64,000 bases of DNA, taken from the NCBI RefSeq assembly GCF_900312675.1, contig NZ_OMPC01000001.1:975633-1039632 (forward strand), in the 5' to 3' direction. Numbering within the stretch: the stretch's first letter is position 1; each line of letters opens with the position of its first letter. Below are positions 17,892 through 26,759 of this stretch, piece after piece. This DNA is from Aliivibrio sp. EL58 (GTDB taxonomy: Bacteria > Pseudomonadota > Gammaproteobacteria > Enterobacterales > Vibrionaceae). Under the pieces are notes generated by a model. It was given only the letters and a program-made list of their open reading frames with translations, searched no databases and had not been told where the DNA came from. The position numbers and the translations under genes are program-made.

Positions 17892-18641
17892 TTACTTAGT
17901 GAATCGGTCAAACTCTGAAATAGACGCACGTCCACGCAGTGCTAAGAATTTAAGAAACTGGTTAGGGGTATGAGTAATCATTTTTTCTAGAGGAAAGTCT
18001 ACAGCATCAATAAGTAGTTCTACTTTTTCAAACTTCCCAATATCCGCACAGAAGTGGGCATCACTTCCTGTGGTGATATAAGCTCCAAGCTCCTTTACTA
18101 CTTTGGCAATCTCATAACAACGGTCAATACTGCCAATGCGACTGCCTCCTTTTAGAGAGGTATTGTTAATCTCTATTGCGACGTTGTTGTCCACCGCACA
18201 TTGAATGACTTCTTCAAAATTAAAATCAAAATTAGGGTTTCCAAGGTGCCCTAATGCATCGACTCGGCCTGATCGAATAATATTCAAAAGCGCTTGAGTA
18301 TGAACTTCTTTACTTTGAGGAGGAAAAACAGGTTCATGGAAACTAGCAATGATCCAATCAAGGTTTTGATCAACAGAGAGGGGGATATCAATGTCACCTT
18401 CGATATTGCATATATTAACCTCGCAGCCTCTTATTATAGCCACTCCGTGAAGAAACCTAGGTAATACTCTCTGATTACTGAAAAACCAGTAATGCGGCGC
18501 ACCAGGCATTGAAGAGGCATGATCTGTCGTGCAAAACATCGGTAAACCAAGTTGGGAGGCAGAAAAAGCGTTTTCACTGATTGTACTGTAAGCGTGGCCA
18601 CTAGCGTAGGTGTGGGTATGAGTATCTACTTGAATGCGCAT
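17892..18641 (-). CDS. ycdX: PHP-domain phosphatase, YcdX family
   Basis: The 249-residue protein begins with the PHP metal motif [16 protein letters not shown] and continues with [40 protein letters not shown] and GSDAHF. These supply the His/Asp ligands of a trinuclear zinc site, as in E. coli YcdX (245 residues). The enzyme is a cytoplasmic phosphatase or phosphodiesterase of uncertain natural substrate. AAAGGAGA precedes the ATG. It stands alone, convergent with ybiT. Confidence 0.92.
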   Translation of the reverse strand: MRIQVDTHTHTYASGHAYSTISENAFSASQLGLPMFCTTDHASSMPGAPHYWFFSNQRVLPRFLHGVAIIRGCEVNICNIEGDIDIPLSVDQNLDWIIASFHEPVFPPQSKEVHTQALLNIIRSGRVDALGHLGNPNFDFNFEEVIQCAVDNNVAIEINNTSLKGGSRIGSIDRCYEIAKVVKELGAYITTGSDAHFCADIGKFEKVELLIDAVDFPLEKMITHTPNQFLKFLALRGRASISEFDRFTK

Positions 18642-18784
18642 TAGTTTTCTCCTTTAAACTATAATGCGATCAGTATAACCGATTTTTGCAACTTTTAGCT
18701 TTGACATTTGTCTGACAAAGTGTAGGAAAAAGAGAAGTAACATTCATGTTGTTGATGAAAGCGTTAAGATATTTGGAGTTTGTT

Positions 18785-18964
18785 ATGATTAGTACAGAAA
18801 CAATTAAAATTGAACTGAATGAACTGACAGTTTATCAATTACGAAACTTACAGCATGCGATCAATAAAAAGTTAAAAGAAAAGACAGCAATAAAAGAGCC
18901 ATCTATTAGTGAGCTTCTAACAAATGAAGAATTAGACATGCTAGCTGAGGTTATGAAAGTTTAG
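18785..18964 (+). CDS. Small hypothetical helical protein, 59 residues
   Basis: ATG 18785 is preceded by GGAG at six bases, making this a well-supported small gene. An upstream ATG at 18746 lacks such a site. The product is soluble, highly charged and predicted helical (ELTVYQLRNLQHAINKKLKEK, then SISELLTNEELDMLAEVMK). I do not recognise a family. It has no signal peptide or metal motif. It lies alone between the PHP gene and the LysE-type exporter, on the opposite strand to both. Confidence 0.65.
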   Translation: MISTETIKIELNELTVYQLRNLQHAINKKLKEKTAIKEPSISELLTNEELDMLAEVMKV

Positions 18965-19040
18965 TTTTTGTAACTTTGCGTCAGCATTAAAAGAATGAGT
19001 GTTTAAAAGGTGACCGCAATGGATCACCATAGTGTAAGTG

Positions 19041-19661
19041 TTAACCCATAAATAGCCAGATAGCGACACCAATCATCAAACTACCTGAAATTCGATTCAT
19101 GATCTTTACGTTATTTGAATGACCAAGGACACGTTTCAGACCTTTCCCACCGACGGCATACAGTGTCATACATAAAAACTCACAAACCAAAATGATCGAG
19201 ACAAGTGCGATTAATTGCGGTGCAATAGCATGACTTCCATCGATAAATGGAGGAAGTAATGAGACCATAAAAGCCCAACCTTTTGGGTTAGCTATTGCGG
19301 TTACAAAACCTTGAACCACTAAATCCCAATCTTTTCCTTTTGGTGCCTCTGTAGGTTCTCCTGTCATAGCAAGCTTGCCTTTAGAGCGCCACATTTGAAT
19401 GCCAATATAAGCAAGGTAACTGGCACCCACAGCTTTAAACCCAGTAAATAACCATGGGTAATTAAGCATAATAGCAGCGACACCTAATACAGCAGCAACA
19501 GCGACGATAGCTACGCCAACTAATTCACCTGCCATCATCCAAAGTGTGCGTTTATAACCAATACTCATCCCTAGGCTTAGTGCTAATGTCATGCACATAC
19601 CAGGAGTAACAGAGACGAAGAAAAAAGTAGGGACAAAAGCCCATAAAATAGCCGTATTCAT
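19041..19661 (-). CDS. LysE/RhtB family amino-acid exporter
   Basis: The 206-residue inner-membrane protein has the RhtB family length and about six hydrophobic segments. The N-terminal motif FVSVTPGMCMTLALSLGMSIGYKRTL and the internal ANPKGWAFMVSLLP are hallmark positions. Members export amino acids or homoserine lactone-like molecules. The frame extends to 19721, but ATG 19661 (MNTAILW) fits the family. Its ribosome-binding site is weak. The specific substrate cannot be read. It sits tail-to-head behind a LysR regulator on the same strand, which may or may not control it. Confidence 0.85.
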   Translation of the reverse strand: MNTAILWAFVPTFFFVSVTPGMCMTLALSLGMSIGYKRTLWMMAGELVGVAIVAVAAVLGVAAIMLNYPWLFTGFKAVGASYLAYIGIQMWRSKGKLAMTGEPTEAPKGKDWDLVVQGFVTAIANPKGWAFMVSLLPPFIDGSHAIAPQLIALVSIILVCEFLCMTLYAVGGKGLKRVLGHSNNVKIMNRISGSLMIGVAIWLFMG

Positions 19662-19770
19662 TATATTTACTAGGTAAAAGGGTATAGCAAAATAGAGTAC
19701 GGAAATTAAACTTAAAAGCAATGTAAATGTTTACACGATAATGTTAATTTTAATAATAGTGTTACATAAA

Positions 19771-20643
19771 TCAACTTAGCTTACTTTTTAAATAGCGAAT
19801 AAAGAGTTGCGTTCGAGTGTGTTCGTAATCCAATGTCGGATAATACGCATTGACCGAAATATGATCAGTCGTCATTTCGGGTAACACGGCGATTAAATTA
19901 CCAGAGTCAATATCATCAATGAGCATTTGCTTACTAGCTAACAAGATCCCCATTCCTCGTTTTGCAGCATGGAATAGAGCTTCAGGGTTGGTCGTTGCAA
20001 AGTTACCTCGTAGAGTGACTCGCTTTTCATTTGCTAGCTTTATTTCTCGGACCGGACGTTCTCCCCAAATCAGCATATTATGATGCTTTAGTTCATCAAC
20101 ATTATTTGGCATACCGTGTTTTTCTATATACTCTTTTGAGGCGAAAAATCCTGAGTGATGCTCAAAGAGAGGCGTAGATTTATAGCTAAAGGTATTGAGC
20201 TGCTCGAGTTCTCGACTAATAAAGACATCAATATTACTTTCAGGGACTTGCCCTGGTAGGGTTGTGATCAACTGAACTTTAATCTTTGGGTAGGTTGCTA
20301 GAAATTCATCCAAATATTTAATGATAAATTTAGACCCGACAGCAAGCGTTGCGCCTATTTTTAATAGTCCTGTCGGTGTTTGGTTAATTGCTCGAGTTTC
20401 ATCAACTAAATGCTGCCATTGGTCTAGTTGTAGCCGGGCACGTTGATAAAATAGAATGCCGGCTTCAGTTTGATGAACAGAACGCGTCGTTCTAGTTAAT
20501 AGTTGTACCCCAACCCGATCTTCAAGCCAGTTGATGCGTTTGCTGATGGCAGAGCCTGACGTATTCATTTGAAAAGCCGCGGCATTGAAGCTGCCTTCCT
20601 CTACTACTTTTATGTAACTTCTAACGCACTCTATCCAATCCAT
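19771..20643 (-). CDS. LysR-family transcriptional regulator
   Basis: The 290-residue protein has the LysR helix-turn-helix at the start (FNAAAFQMNTSGSAISKRINWLE) and an effector-binding domain (about 90-290) of the CrgA/DmlR-like group (LRIGATLAVG-like start, PEALFHAAKRGMGI). It is divergent from the Bcr/CflA-type exporter at 20722 with a 78-base gap. This is the classic layout of a LysR regulator controlling its neighbour. The inducer is unknown. Confidence 0.88.
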   Translation of the reverse strand: MDWIECVRSYIKVVEEGSFNAAAFQMNTSGSAISKRINWLEDRVGVQLLTRTTRSVHQTEAGILFYQRARLQLDQWQHLVDETRAINQTPTGLLKIGATLAVGSKFIIKYLDEFLATYPKIKVQLITTLPGQVPESNIDVFISRELEQLNTFSYKSTPLFEHHSGFFASKEYIEKHGMPNNVDELKHHNMLIWGERPVREIKLANEKRVTLRGNFATTNPEALFHAAKRGMGILLASKQMLIDDIDSGNLIAVLPEMTTDHISVNAYYPTLDYEHTRTQLFIRYLKSKLS

Positions 20644-20721
20644 GATTAATTCCTATTAGGACGCAATGTGATTCCTCTAGTTGCTATTATCAATGATATT
20701 GATTGAATGTAAACTGGATAA

Positions 20722-21930
20722 ATGAATAAAAATAAGACACAAACGCTACCTTCAGGTCGCTTAAATAAAACACCATTACTTCTTGCTATGATGATCATTG
20801 CGACGGGGCAAGTTGGTGTGAGTATTTATCTGCCATCACTGCCATTAATCAGTCAAGATCTTGGAGTTTCATCTGCAGATGTTCAACTCTTAGTCACGCT
20901 GTTTTTAGTCGGCTTTGGTGGCTCTCAACTGTTTTATGGTCCTTTATCTGATGCATTAGGCCGACGTCCTATCTTTATTTTAGGGCAGGGGATTTATTTG
21001 TTAGGCACCGTATTGTGCTTTGCCATGACAGATAATTTTACTGCGTTAGTGTTTGGTCGATTGCTTCAAGGACTTGGCGCGGGCAGTGCATCGGTCCTTG
21101 GGCGAAGTGTCTTAAGGGACAGTTACAGCGGGCACCACTTAACCAAGGCCATGTCTTATATATCAATAACGGCTTCTGTATTGCCTATTCTTGCTCCTGT
21201 GATTGGAGGTTGGATTGCGTGGCACTTTAGCTGGCAATGGGTATTTGGCTTTGTACTGATTTATCTAACAAGTATCTTAACAATTGGCTATTTTATCTTG
21301 CCTGAGACGCTTCCGTATAAACCACAAAAATTCAGCTTTGTTCAAACATTACGAGATTATGGTTCTTTATTTAGCAATGCGCAGGTGATCTCAAGCGCGA
21401 GCTTAAATTGGGTAAGTTATTTGAGTAGCTTGGTTTCAGTCTCTTTGTTGCCATTTTTACTGCAAGATGGGTTAGGGTTAACTGCCGCTGAATATGGTCA
21501 AGTGATGATCATTCCCTCGGCAGGGCTTATGATCGGTAGCTTTATTCTTAATAGTTTAAATAAACGCTGTAGTGTTATTCAATTAATGGGTATAGCGCTT
21601 GGGATAATGGCAGTGTCAGGCTTATCTTTGGTTATGTTTAACACATCGCTATTTTCATTGGTTTTTGGCTTTACATTACTTGCTGTGGCTCAAGGCATTT
21701 CATTCCCACTTTCTATTAACTTATTATTGTCTCCGCACACTAAAAAAGTAGGCACTATTTCTGCTTTATCAGGCTCTGTTCAAATGTGTTTAGCTGGGGT
21801 GCTTGGGGGGTATTTGGTAAAAAATTGGGTGATAGACCAAAACAGTTTAGGCTTATTTTATTTACTGATCACAGTGATCATGTTCTTTGTTTTATTATGG
21901 AACAAACAAGTTCAGGGTGAAAATGAGTAA
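20722..21930 (+). CDS. MFS multidrug exporter, Bcr/CflA-EmrD type
   Basis: The 402-residue protein has about twelve membrane segments. The 12-TM drug/H+ antiporter motif YGPLSDALGRRPIFILGQG lies after TM2, and motif C-like residues lie in TM5 (SVLPILAPVIGGWIAW). This fits the Bcr/CflA subfamily. It probably pumps a toxic compound out by proton antiport. The divergent LysR gene is the likely regulator. The specific drug cannot be inferred. Confidence 0.88.
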   Translation: MNKNKTQTLPSGRLNKTPLLLAMMIIATGQVGVSIYLPSLPLISQDLGVSSADVQLLVTLFLVGFGGSQLFYGPLSDALGRRPIFILGQGIYLLGTVLCFAMTDNFTALVFGRLLQGLGAGSASVLGRSVLRDSYSGHHLTKAMSYISITASVLPILAPVIGGWIAWHFSWQWVFGFVLIYLTSILTIGYFILPETLPYKPQKFSFVQTLRDYGSLFSNAQVISSASLNWVSYLSSLVSVSLLPFLLQDGLGLTAAEYGQVMIIPSAGLMIGSFILNSLNKRCSVIQLMGIALGIMAVSGLSLVMFNTSLFSLVFGFTLLAVAQGISFPLSINLLLSPHTKKVGTISALSGSVQMCLAGVLGGYLVKNWVIDQNSLGLFYLLITVIMFFVLLWNKQVQGENE

Positions 21931-22150
21931 TATAATCAATTCATTACGATACATTCAGTGAAGAGTTCTAGATTCTCTAATGAGTACAAAAGATAAATGG
22001 TGTTTAATTTCTCAATAAGTTAAATATTAGAAATTATATGTTGAACTTTTAAATTTGTGTGAAGTAAAGCACTGTGTGGTTTGATTTATCAGCATTTCTG
22101 CGTAAATAATAGATATGTAAAGTATATGTTAATTTATTGCAGGAGGCATC

Positions 22151-22807
22151 ATGTTACATTCACACGATACAACATTGCAGCTGACACAGTTGAGTCACGC
22201 TGCGGTTCATCAACTCGCACCTTCATTTTCGGGGCTACCTCAGACCATGCACGCTGATGGTAATTTTCGATTAAGACGTTACTCCGTCATTCGAATGGTT
22301 AATGAAAAAGTTATCGAGACGAATAAGCATAACTTTGTGCAAAGTGAAGATATTAACCATTATCAAGGTGATGTGGTTCGTGAGTTTGAAGGTATTGAAA
22401 GTAAGATCCTACACAGTGAAGGTATGGCTGAAATGTGCCAGGTCTTTATGGATCTTAATCATTTACCAAATGGTCAAGAGATTGAAATACATCAAATGCG
22501 AATTGCGGCGATTTACGAAGAAACCGAGATAGCCCCAGAAGGCGTCCACCAAGATGGTTTTGATCATATCGCATTAATTGGTATCGATCGATCAAATATC
22601 GAAGGAGGAGAATTACTTGTATACAAAGATTCAAACGAAGAACCATTTTTTAGGAAAATTTTAGAAGATGGTGAAGTTGCTATGGTTGATGATAGAAAGC
22701 TGTGGCACAACGGCAAGCCAATTCGATTGATTGAACAAGGTCATGAAGGGCATATGGATGTATTTGTATTAACCGCAAAGGATAATGTTGATGACTTTCA
22801 CGCCTGA
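22151..22807 (+). CDS. 2OG-Fe(II) dioxygenase, amino-acid hydroxylase-like
   Basis: The 218-residue protein resembles the 2OG-Fe dioxygenase family that contains the Bacillus L-isoleucine 4-hydroxylase (IDO). The iron ligands appear as His-x-Asp in GVHQDGFDH and a distal His in DRKLWHNGKP, and an Arg follows (PIRLIEQ) for 2-oxoglutarate. QMRIAAIYEE and EGGELLVYKD are also typical. It probably hydroxylates a free amino acid. AGGAGG precedes the ATG. Its end overlaps the start of the PLP enzyme gene, so the two products are coupled and may act in sequence on one metabolite. Confidence 0.75.
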   Translation: MLHSHDTTLQLTQLSHAAVHQLAPSFSGLPQTMHADGNFRLRRYSVIRMVNEKVIETNKHNFVQSEDINHYQGDVVREFEGIESKILHSEGMAEMCQVFMDLNHLPNGQEIEIHQMRIAAIYEETEIAPEGVHQDGFDHIALIGIDRSNIEGGELLVYKDSNEEPFFRKILEDGEVAMVDDRKLWHNGKPIRLIEQGHEGHMDVFVLTAKDNVDDFHA

Positions 22808-24023
22808 TCAAGTTCGCTCTCAATTTTCAGCACTTACACAAAAAATTGATGAGTTTCCGGTACTGTTTTTAGATGGTCCCGGAGGCTCTCAAGTACCTAA
22901 TTCTGTACTGACAGCAATGACTGAATATCTGGGTTATTCTAATTCCAATTTAGGCGGCCATTTTTTTTCAAGCCAAACGACAAATAATGTGATGGATACT
23001 GCTCGTTCTTCTTGTGCTGCATTAGTAAATGCACCAAGCAGTAATAATATTGTCTTTGGTGCCAATATGACGTCCTTAACGTTTCAATTAAGTCGAGCTA
23101 TAAGTCGAGAATGGAAAGAGGGTGATGAGATCATCGTTACGGCATTGGATCATTATTCGAACGTATCAAGCTGGCAGCAAGCCGCTGAAGATAAAGGGGT
23201 AATAGTTCATCAAGTTCGAGTTAATACCACTGATTGCACGCTAGATATGGATCATTTTTTTTCACTGTTGTCTGATAAAACCAAGCTAGTTGCCACGACG
23301 TTCGCCTCTAATACTACAGGGTCTTTAGTTGATGTGAAGTCGATAATTAACGCTGCACATGCTGTTGATGCAATGGTGTATGTTGATGCGGTTCATTACG
23401 CCCCTCATCATTTGATCGATGTGCAAGATCTTGATTGTGACTTCTTAGCTTGCTCGGCCTATAAATTTTTTGGTCCCCATGTTGGCATTGCTTATGTTTC
23501 TCCTAAATGGATACAAACGCTGTCGCCATATAAAGTTGAACCTGCTACAAATATAGGGCCTGGCCGATTTGAGACAGGCACACAAAGCTTTGAAGGGCTT
23601 GCTGGCGTTACAGCAGCTATTGAGTATTTGGCTCAGTGGGGAGCAAAAGAGGCGGGTTTACGAGAAAGACTTATCTCTAGTTTTACTCAATATGAACAAC
23701 ATGAATTGGCATTGACTCACTATTTTTTAAATAAATTAGAAAGCAGGCCTTGGATTTCATTGTTTGGTATTAGTGATCCTGAAAACTGCACTAATCGGAC
23801 CCCAACGTTTGCTATTCGACTTCAAGACCATACGCCAGAAGTCGTAGCTAAAGAATTAGGTTCGCACAATGTGTGCGTATGGAATGGACATTTTTATGCG
23901 CTTGGTTTGATTAAGCAGCTTAATTTAGAAGAGTGTGGTGGTGTTGTGCGGATTGGATTTATGCACTACAACACCATCGATGAAATAGACTACTTATTTT
24001 CGCTATTAGATGCATTGGCATAA
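22791..24023 (+). CDS. Class V aminotransferase / cysteine-desulfurase-like PLP enzyme
   Basis: The 410-residue fold-type I PLP enzyme has a cofactor-binding Asp and His (YVDAVHYAPH) and the Schiff-base Lys in ACSAYKFFGPHVG. FLDGPGGSQVP at the N-terminus and GTQSFEGLAG later mark the subgroup of cysteine-desulfurase-like proteins first seen in Vibrio (VC1184-type). No catalytic Cys loop of true IscS/SufS is obvious, so lyase or transaminase chemistry is more likely. ATG 22791 is nine bases after AAGG. An ATG at 22785 is an alternative. It overlaps the oxygenase gene. The 3' end overlaps the cytochrome gene on the other strand by 34 bases. Confidence 0.82.
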   Translation: MTFTPDQVRSQFSALTQKIDEFPVLFLDGPGGSQVPNSVLTAMTEYLGYSNSNLGGHFFSSQTTNNVMDTARSSCAALVNAPSSNNIVFGANMTSLTFQLSRAISREWKEGDEIIVTALDHYSNVSSWQQAAEDKGVIVHQVRVNTTDCTLDMDHFFSLLSDKTKLVATTFASNTTGSLVDVKSIINAAHAVDAMVYVDAVHYAPHHLIDVQDLDCDFLACSAYKFFGPHVGIAYVSPKWIQTLSPYKVEPATNIGPGRFETGTQSFEGLAGVTAAIEYLAQWGAKEAGLRERLISSFTQYEQHELALTHYFLNKLESRPWISLFGISDPENCTNRTPTFAIRLQDHTPEVVAKELGSHNVCVWNGHFYALGLIKQLNLEECGGVVRIGFMHYNTIDEIDYLFSLLDALA

Positions 24024-24304
24024 AACGCAGCAATGTCTTTTAAGTCTTGATCATTAAGTCGTTGCAGCTGGGCCTTCATCATTTGTGCGAGGGGGCCCTT
24101 TCGTTCGTCATTTTGATATGATTTCATTGAGTTATATAAATACATTTCATTTTGCATATCCAAATTAGGGTAGCTTGAATCTATTGCTTTTCCTGTTTCG
24201 CCGTGACAAAAAATACAACTTGGTGCTTTTAGTTTACCTAGCTTGGCATCGCCGGCACTGATATTAAATGAAAAAAATGCTATAAAAATTAAATATTTAG
24301 CCAC
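23990..24304 (-). CDS. Small periplasmic c-type cytochrome
   Basis: The 104-residue precursor has an N-terminal hydrophobic signal (about 1-17) and one haem-binding CIFCHGETG motif. MMKAQL-type methionines near residue 75 could give the axial ligand, and DIAAFYANAS ends the class I cytochrome c fold. It would carry single electrons in the periplasm. The start is GTG with AAGG upstream. It is convergent with the PLP enzyme gene and shares 34 bases with it. No oxidase or reductase partner is adjacent. Confidence 0.83.
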   Translation of the reverse strand: MAKYLIFIAFFSFNISAGDAKLGKLKAPSCIFCHGETGKAIDSSYPNLDMQNEMYLYNSMKSYQNDERKGPLAQMMKAQLQRLNDQDLKDIAAFYANASNSENK

Positions 24305-24511
24305 AATTAAAACCTTATGTATTAATAGTTAATTAAGCCAATACATTTTCTTTTAGTCAAGAGTATTTATTGCTTTTTGAGATGCAGTTTATGTTTCTAT
24401 CATTAACTTTAGTTGTCCCTTATTTTTCTACGGAAATAAAGTGAGCAAGTTTGCTTTATAGTATAACATGCATAAAAGATTTGAGTGTGCAGTTAGCTGT
24501 AAGGGGCATGA

Positions 24512-26548
24512 GTGTTTGATTATTTGATGAAGAACTTTCCGTCTAATAAATATTTAGCGGGTATTAGTAATGTATTTATTATGCTACTTCCTATCTCATT
24601 ACTTTCATCGTTTTCTTTACTTGCTTCTAATGGCGCAGAGCTGTTTGAATTATCAAGCATCAGCAGAGATTTACACTTAACAAGCACGCTTATTTCACAA
24701 CTATTTCCAGTTTTACTCGTTGTCTTCTTTTCTCAATATCTAGCTTCACTTCATAAACAGCCTATCATTGCTATTATCACCTCTTCGATTTTGGTTTATT
24801 TTATTGTTTGCCTTCAATGGGGAGAAGGTGAAGGGACAGCTGCAATTCCAATCAATTTTCCTTTTGCTATTCTTCTTCCTATTTTAGTCAGCTCTTGTTA
24901 TCAATACTTTAAATTATGGTCTTTTTTTAAAGACTCACATTTACCTAGCGTAGTTGAGCGATCAATCAATCTTGTTATTTCAGTATCTACAATCAGCATT
25001 TTTATTGTTGCTGTTAGTTATGTTCTTAAATACGTTGTTTTTGATAATTTGCAACTCGAATTTGAAATGCCAACATTAGATCCTATGTCACTTTTTGATG
25101 GCATTGTTTACGAATTGAGCCGTGGGTTATTTTGGTCAATTGGTATTAATGGCCATGTGGTGCTATCAAGCTATAAGTCAGAGCTTTTTGCTGTTACAGA
25201 AGAGAGTTTGGCACTAATAGAACTTGGTAAAGGAACAATGCCTATTTTAACCAGTAACTTCTATGATTTTTACACTGGTATGGGGGGGGCAGGAAACTCT
25301 CTTAGTTTAGTGTTATGTGTGTTGATTTTTGCAAAAAATAAAGGCTATAAAAATCTTGCTCAAGCCGCATTTTTGTTAAGTATCTTCAATATTAATGAGC
25401 CGATACTTTACGGTTTACCAATCATGTTTAACCCTATAATGATTGTTCCTTTTTTAATTGCTCCTATTGCGGGATTAATTATTGCTTATTTTGCTACGCT
25501 ATGGGGCATAGTCCCGCCAATTATGGGGGTAATAAGTTGGATGACACCGCCTATCATTGGTGGCTATCTAGGAACTAATGGTGCAATTTCAGCTTCGATA
25601 TTACAAGGTGTCATTTTACTTGTAGGTATGGCTATTTATTATCCATTTTTTATGAGAATGGACAAATTAAGCATAGGTAGAACCGCTTTAGACTCATTAA
25701 CTGAACGATTCTTTTCTTCAGAAAAAATTGATACAACTAAGGCGATTGGCAGTTATATTCCGCATTTAACAAAAAATATGGCAGCCCAAAAAGAAGTTGA
25801 ACATTTGCATAAAACAGGTGATTTCATTCTTTACTATCAACCGCAATATAATGTGAAGCAGAACAAGATTGTCTCATTAGAAGCTTTAATTCGACATCGT
25901 TCATACTCAGGGAAAATTACGCCTCCGACCTTTATTCAGTCATTTTCAGAGCTTGGATTACTGGCGGAATTAGATTTTTGGGTATTAGAAAAAGCAATCA
26001 TGACAGCAAGTCTTTATGCTGATGATCCCAACTTTAAAATTTCGATTAATGTTTCTCCTGAGACGGTATTAGTACCAACATTTTTACCAACGTTATCGCG
26101 TCTTATTACGACGAGTAATTTAAAGTTTTCACAGCTTGAACTAGAAATAACAGAAGAACTGCTGATTAAAGATGAAGAAAAAACAAAGGAAATACTAACC
26201 CAACTTAGATCTCTAGGTGTTAAGATCGCGTTAGATGACTTTGGATCTGGCTATTCTTCAATTGCCTACTTGTCTCGTTTTGATTTTGATAAAGTAAAAA
26301 TTGACCGTTCATTATTATTGAATATTGATACATTGCGCGGACAAAAGCTGTTTAGGCTTTCTGTTGAACTAGGCCTGATCACTGGGGCAGATATTGTGGT
26401 TGAAGGGGTAGAAACTCCTAGTGAAGTTGAGTTTGTTCAATCACTGGGCGTTGAATGCATCCAAGGCTTCTTCTTTTATCGTCCAATGCCTATTGAAGAT
26501 ATTATAGATCTTGGCCTGGTTACTTGTGTAAAAAGTGATGTTGCTTAA
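24512..26548 (+). CDS. PTS EIIC permease domain fused to an EAL phosphodiesterase
   Basis: The 678-residue protein has an N-terminal PTS EIIC-type membrane domain (about 1-395), related to cellobiose/lactose family permeases, with the substrate-loop-like INEPILYGLPIMFNP and SWMTPPIIGGYLG. A C-terminal EAL domain (about 430-670) has an intact catalytic set: Glu457 in SLEALIRH, ISINVSPE, ELEITEEL, Asp575-Asp576 in ALDDFGSG, VKIDRS and VVEGVET. No IIA or IIB domain or gene is adjacent. The EIIC part may therefore act as a sugar sensor that sets c-di-GMP hydrolysis rather than as a transporter. The GTG start has AAGGGG five bases upstream. Confidence 0.88.
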   Translation: MFDYLMKNFPSNKYLAGISNVFIMLLPISLLSSFSLLASNGAELFELSSISRDLHLTSTLISQLFPVLLVVFFSQYLASLHKQPIIAIITSSILVYFIVCLQWGEGEGTAAIPINFPFAILLPILVSSCYQYFKLWSFFKDSHLPSVVERSINLVISVSTISIFIVAVSYVLKYVVFDNLQLEFEMPTLDPMSLFDGIVYELSRGLFWSIGINGHVVLSSYKSELFAVTEESLALIELGKGTMPILTSNFYDFYTGMGGAGNSLSLVLCVLIFAKNKGYKNLAQAAFLLSIFNINEPILYGLPIMFNPIMIVPFLIAPIAGLIIAYFATLWGIVPPIMGVISWMTPPIIGGYLGTNGAISASILQGVILLVGMAIYYPFFMRMDKLSIGRTALDSLTERFFSSEKIDTTKAIGSYIPHLTKNMAAQKEVEHLHKTGDFILYYQPQYNVKQNKIVSLEALIRHRSYSGKITPPTFIQSFSELGLLAELDFWVLEKAIMTASLYADDPNFKISINVSPETVLVPTFLPTLSRLITTSNLKFSQLELEITEELLIKDEEKTKEILTQLRSLGVKIALDDFGSGYSSIAYLSRFDFDKVKIDRSLLLNIDTLRGQKLFRLSVELGLITGADIVVEGVETPSEVEFVQSLGVECIQGFFFYRPMPIEDIIDLGLVTCVKSDVA

Positions 26549-26589
26549 TTAAATCGAATATCAATTTAAATAATTATTACCGTAAACTA

Positions 26590-26620
26590 AACCGTTCGCT
26601 GTTATGACGAGCGGTTTTTT
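26590..26620 (+). terminator. Terminator of the EIIC-EAL gene
   Basis: AACCGTTC pairs with GAGCGGTT, including one wobble, followed by six T, about 40 bases after the stop. It separates this gene from the sigma-factor operon. Confidence 0.75.
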
Positions 26621-26705
26621 ATTTGTGTTTTTATATAATAGCTAAGTCTCACTAAGTGACATTAATTGAGATTTATTAGATTAAAACCGTCTATAGTCTA
26701 GATAG

Positions 26706-26735
26706 TGATCCAAACATGAATCTCTTTCGTAATAG
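26706..26735 (+). promoter_or_regulatory. Putative ECF (RpoE-ChrR) promoter of rpoE
   Basis: TGATCC (26706-26711) plus 18 bases and TAATAG (26730-26735) lie just before the rpoE gene. The CGT spanning the -10 edge occurs at the same distance in the two related sites at 28090 and 40001. TGATC is the -35 element of the singlet-oxygen sigma factor of Rhodobacter sphaeroides, so autoregulation is expected. Confidence 0.7.
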
Positions 26736-26759
26736 TTAGAAATAATTGCGGAGGTAGAT

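Noticed and set aside
22054-22071. CRP-like TGTGA-N6-GCACT before the oxygenase gene
   Set aside because: The right half-site matches too poorly to be called.
24381-24443. 20-residue hydrophobic frame upstream of the EIIC-EAL gene
   Set aside because: Too short, and its ribosome-binding site is weak. It is likely chance in AT-rich DNA.
24512-26548. Frameshift or assembly join between the EIIC and EAL parts
   Set aside because: The frame is continuous, both halves are complete and the linker is natural-looking, so it reads as a true fusion.
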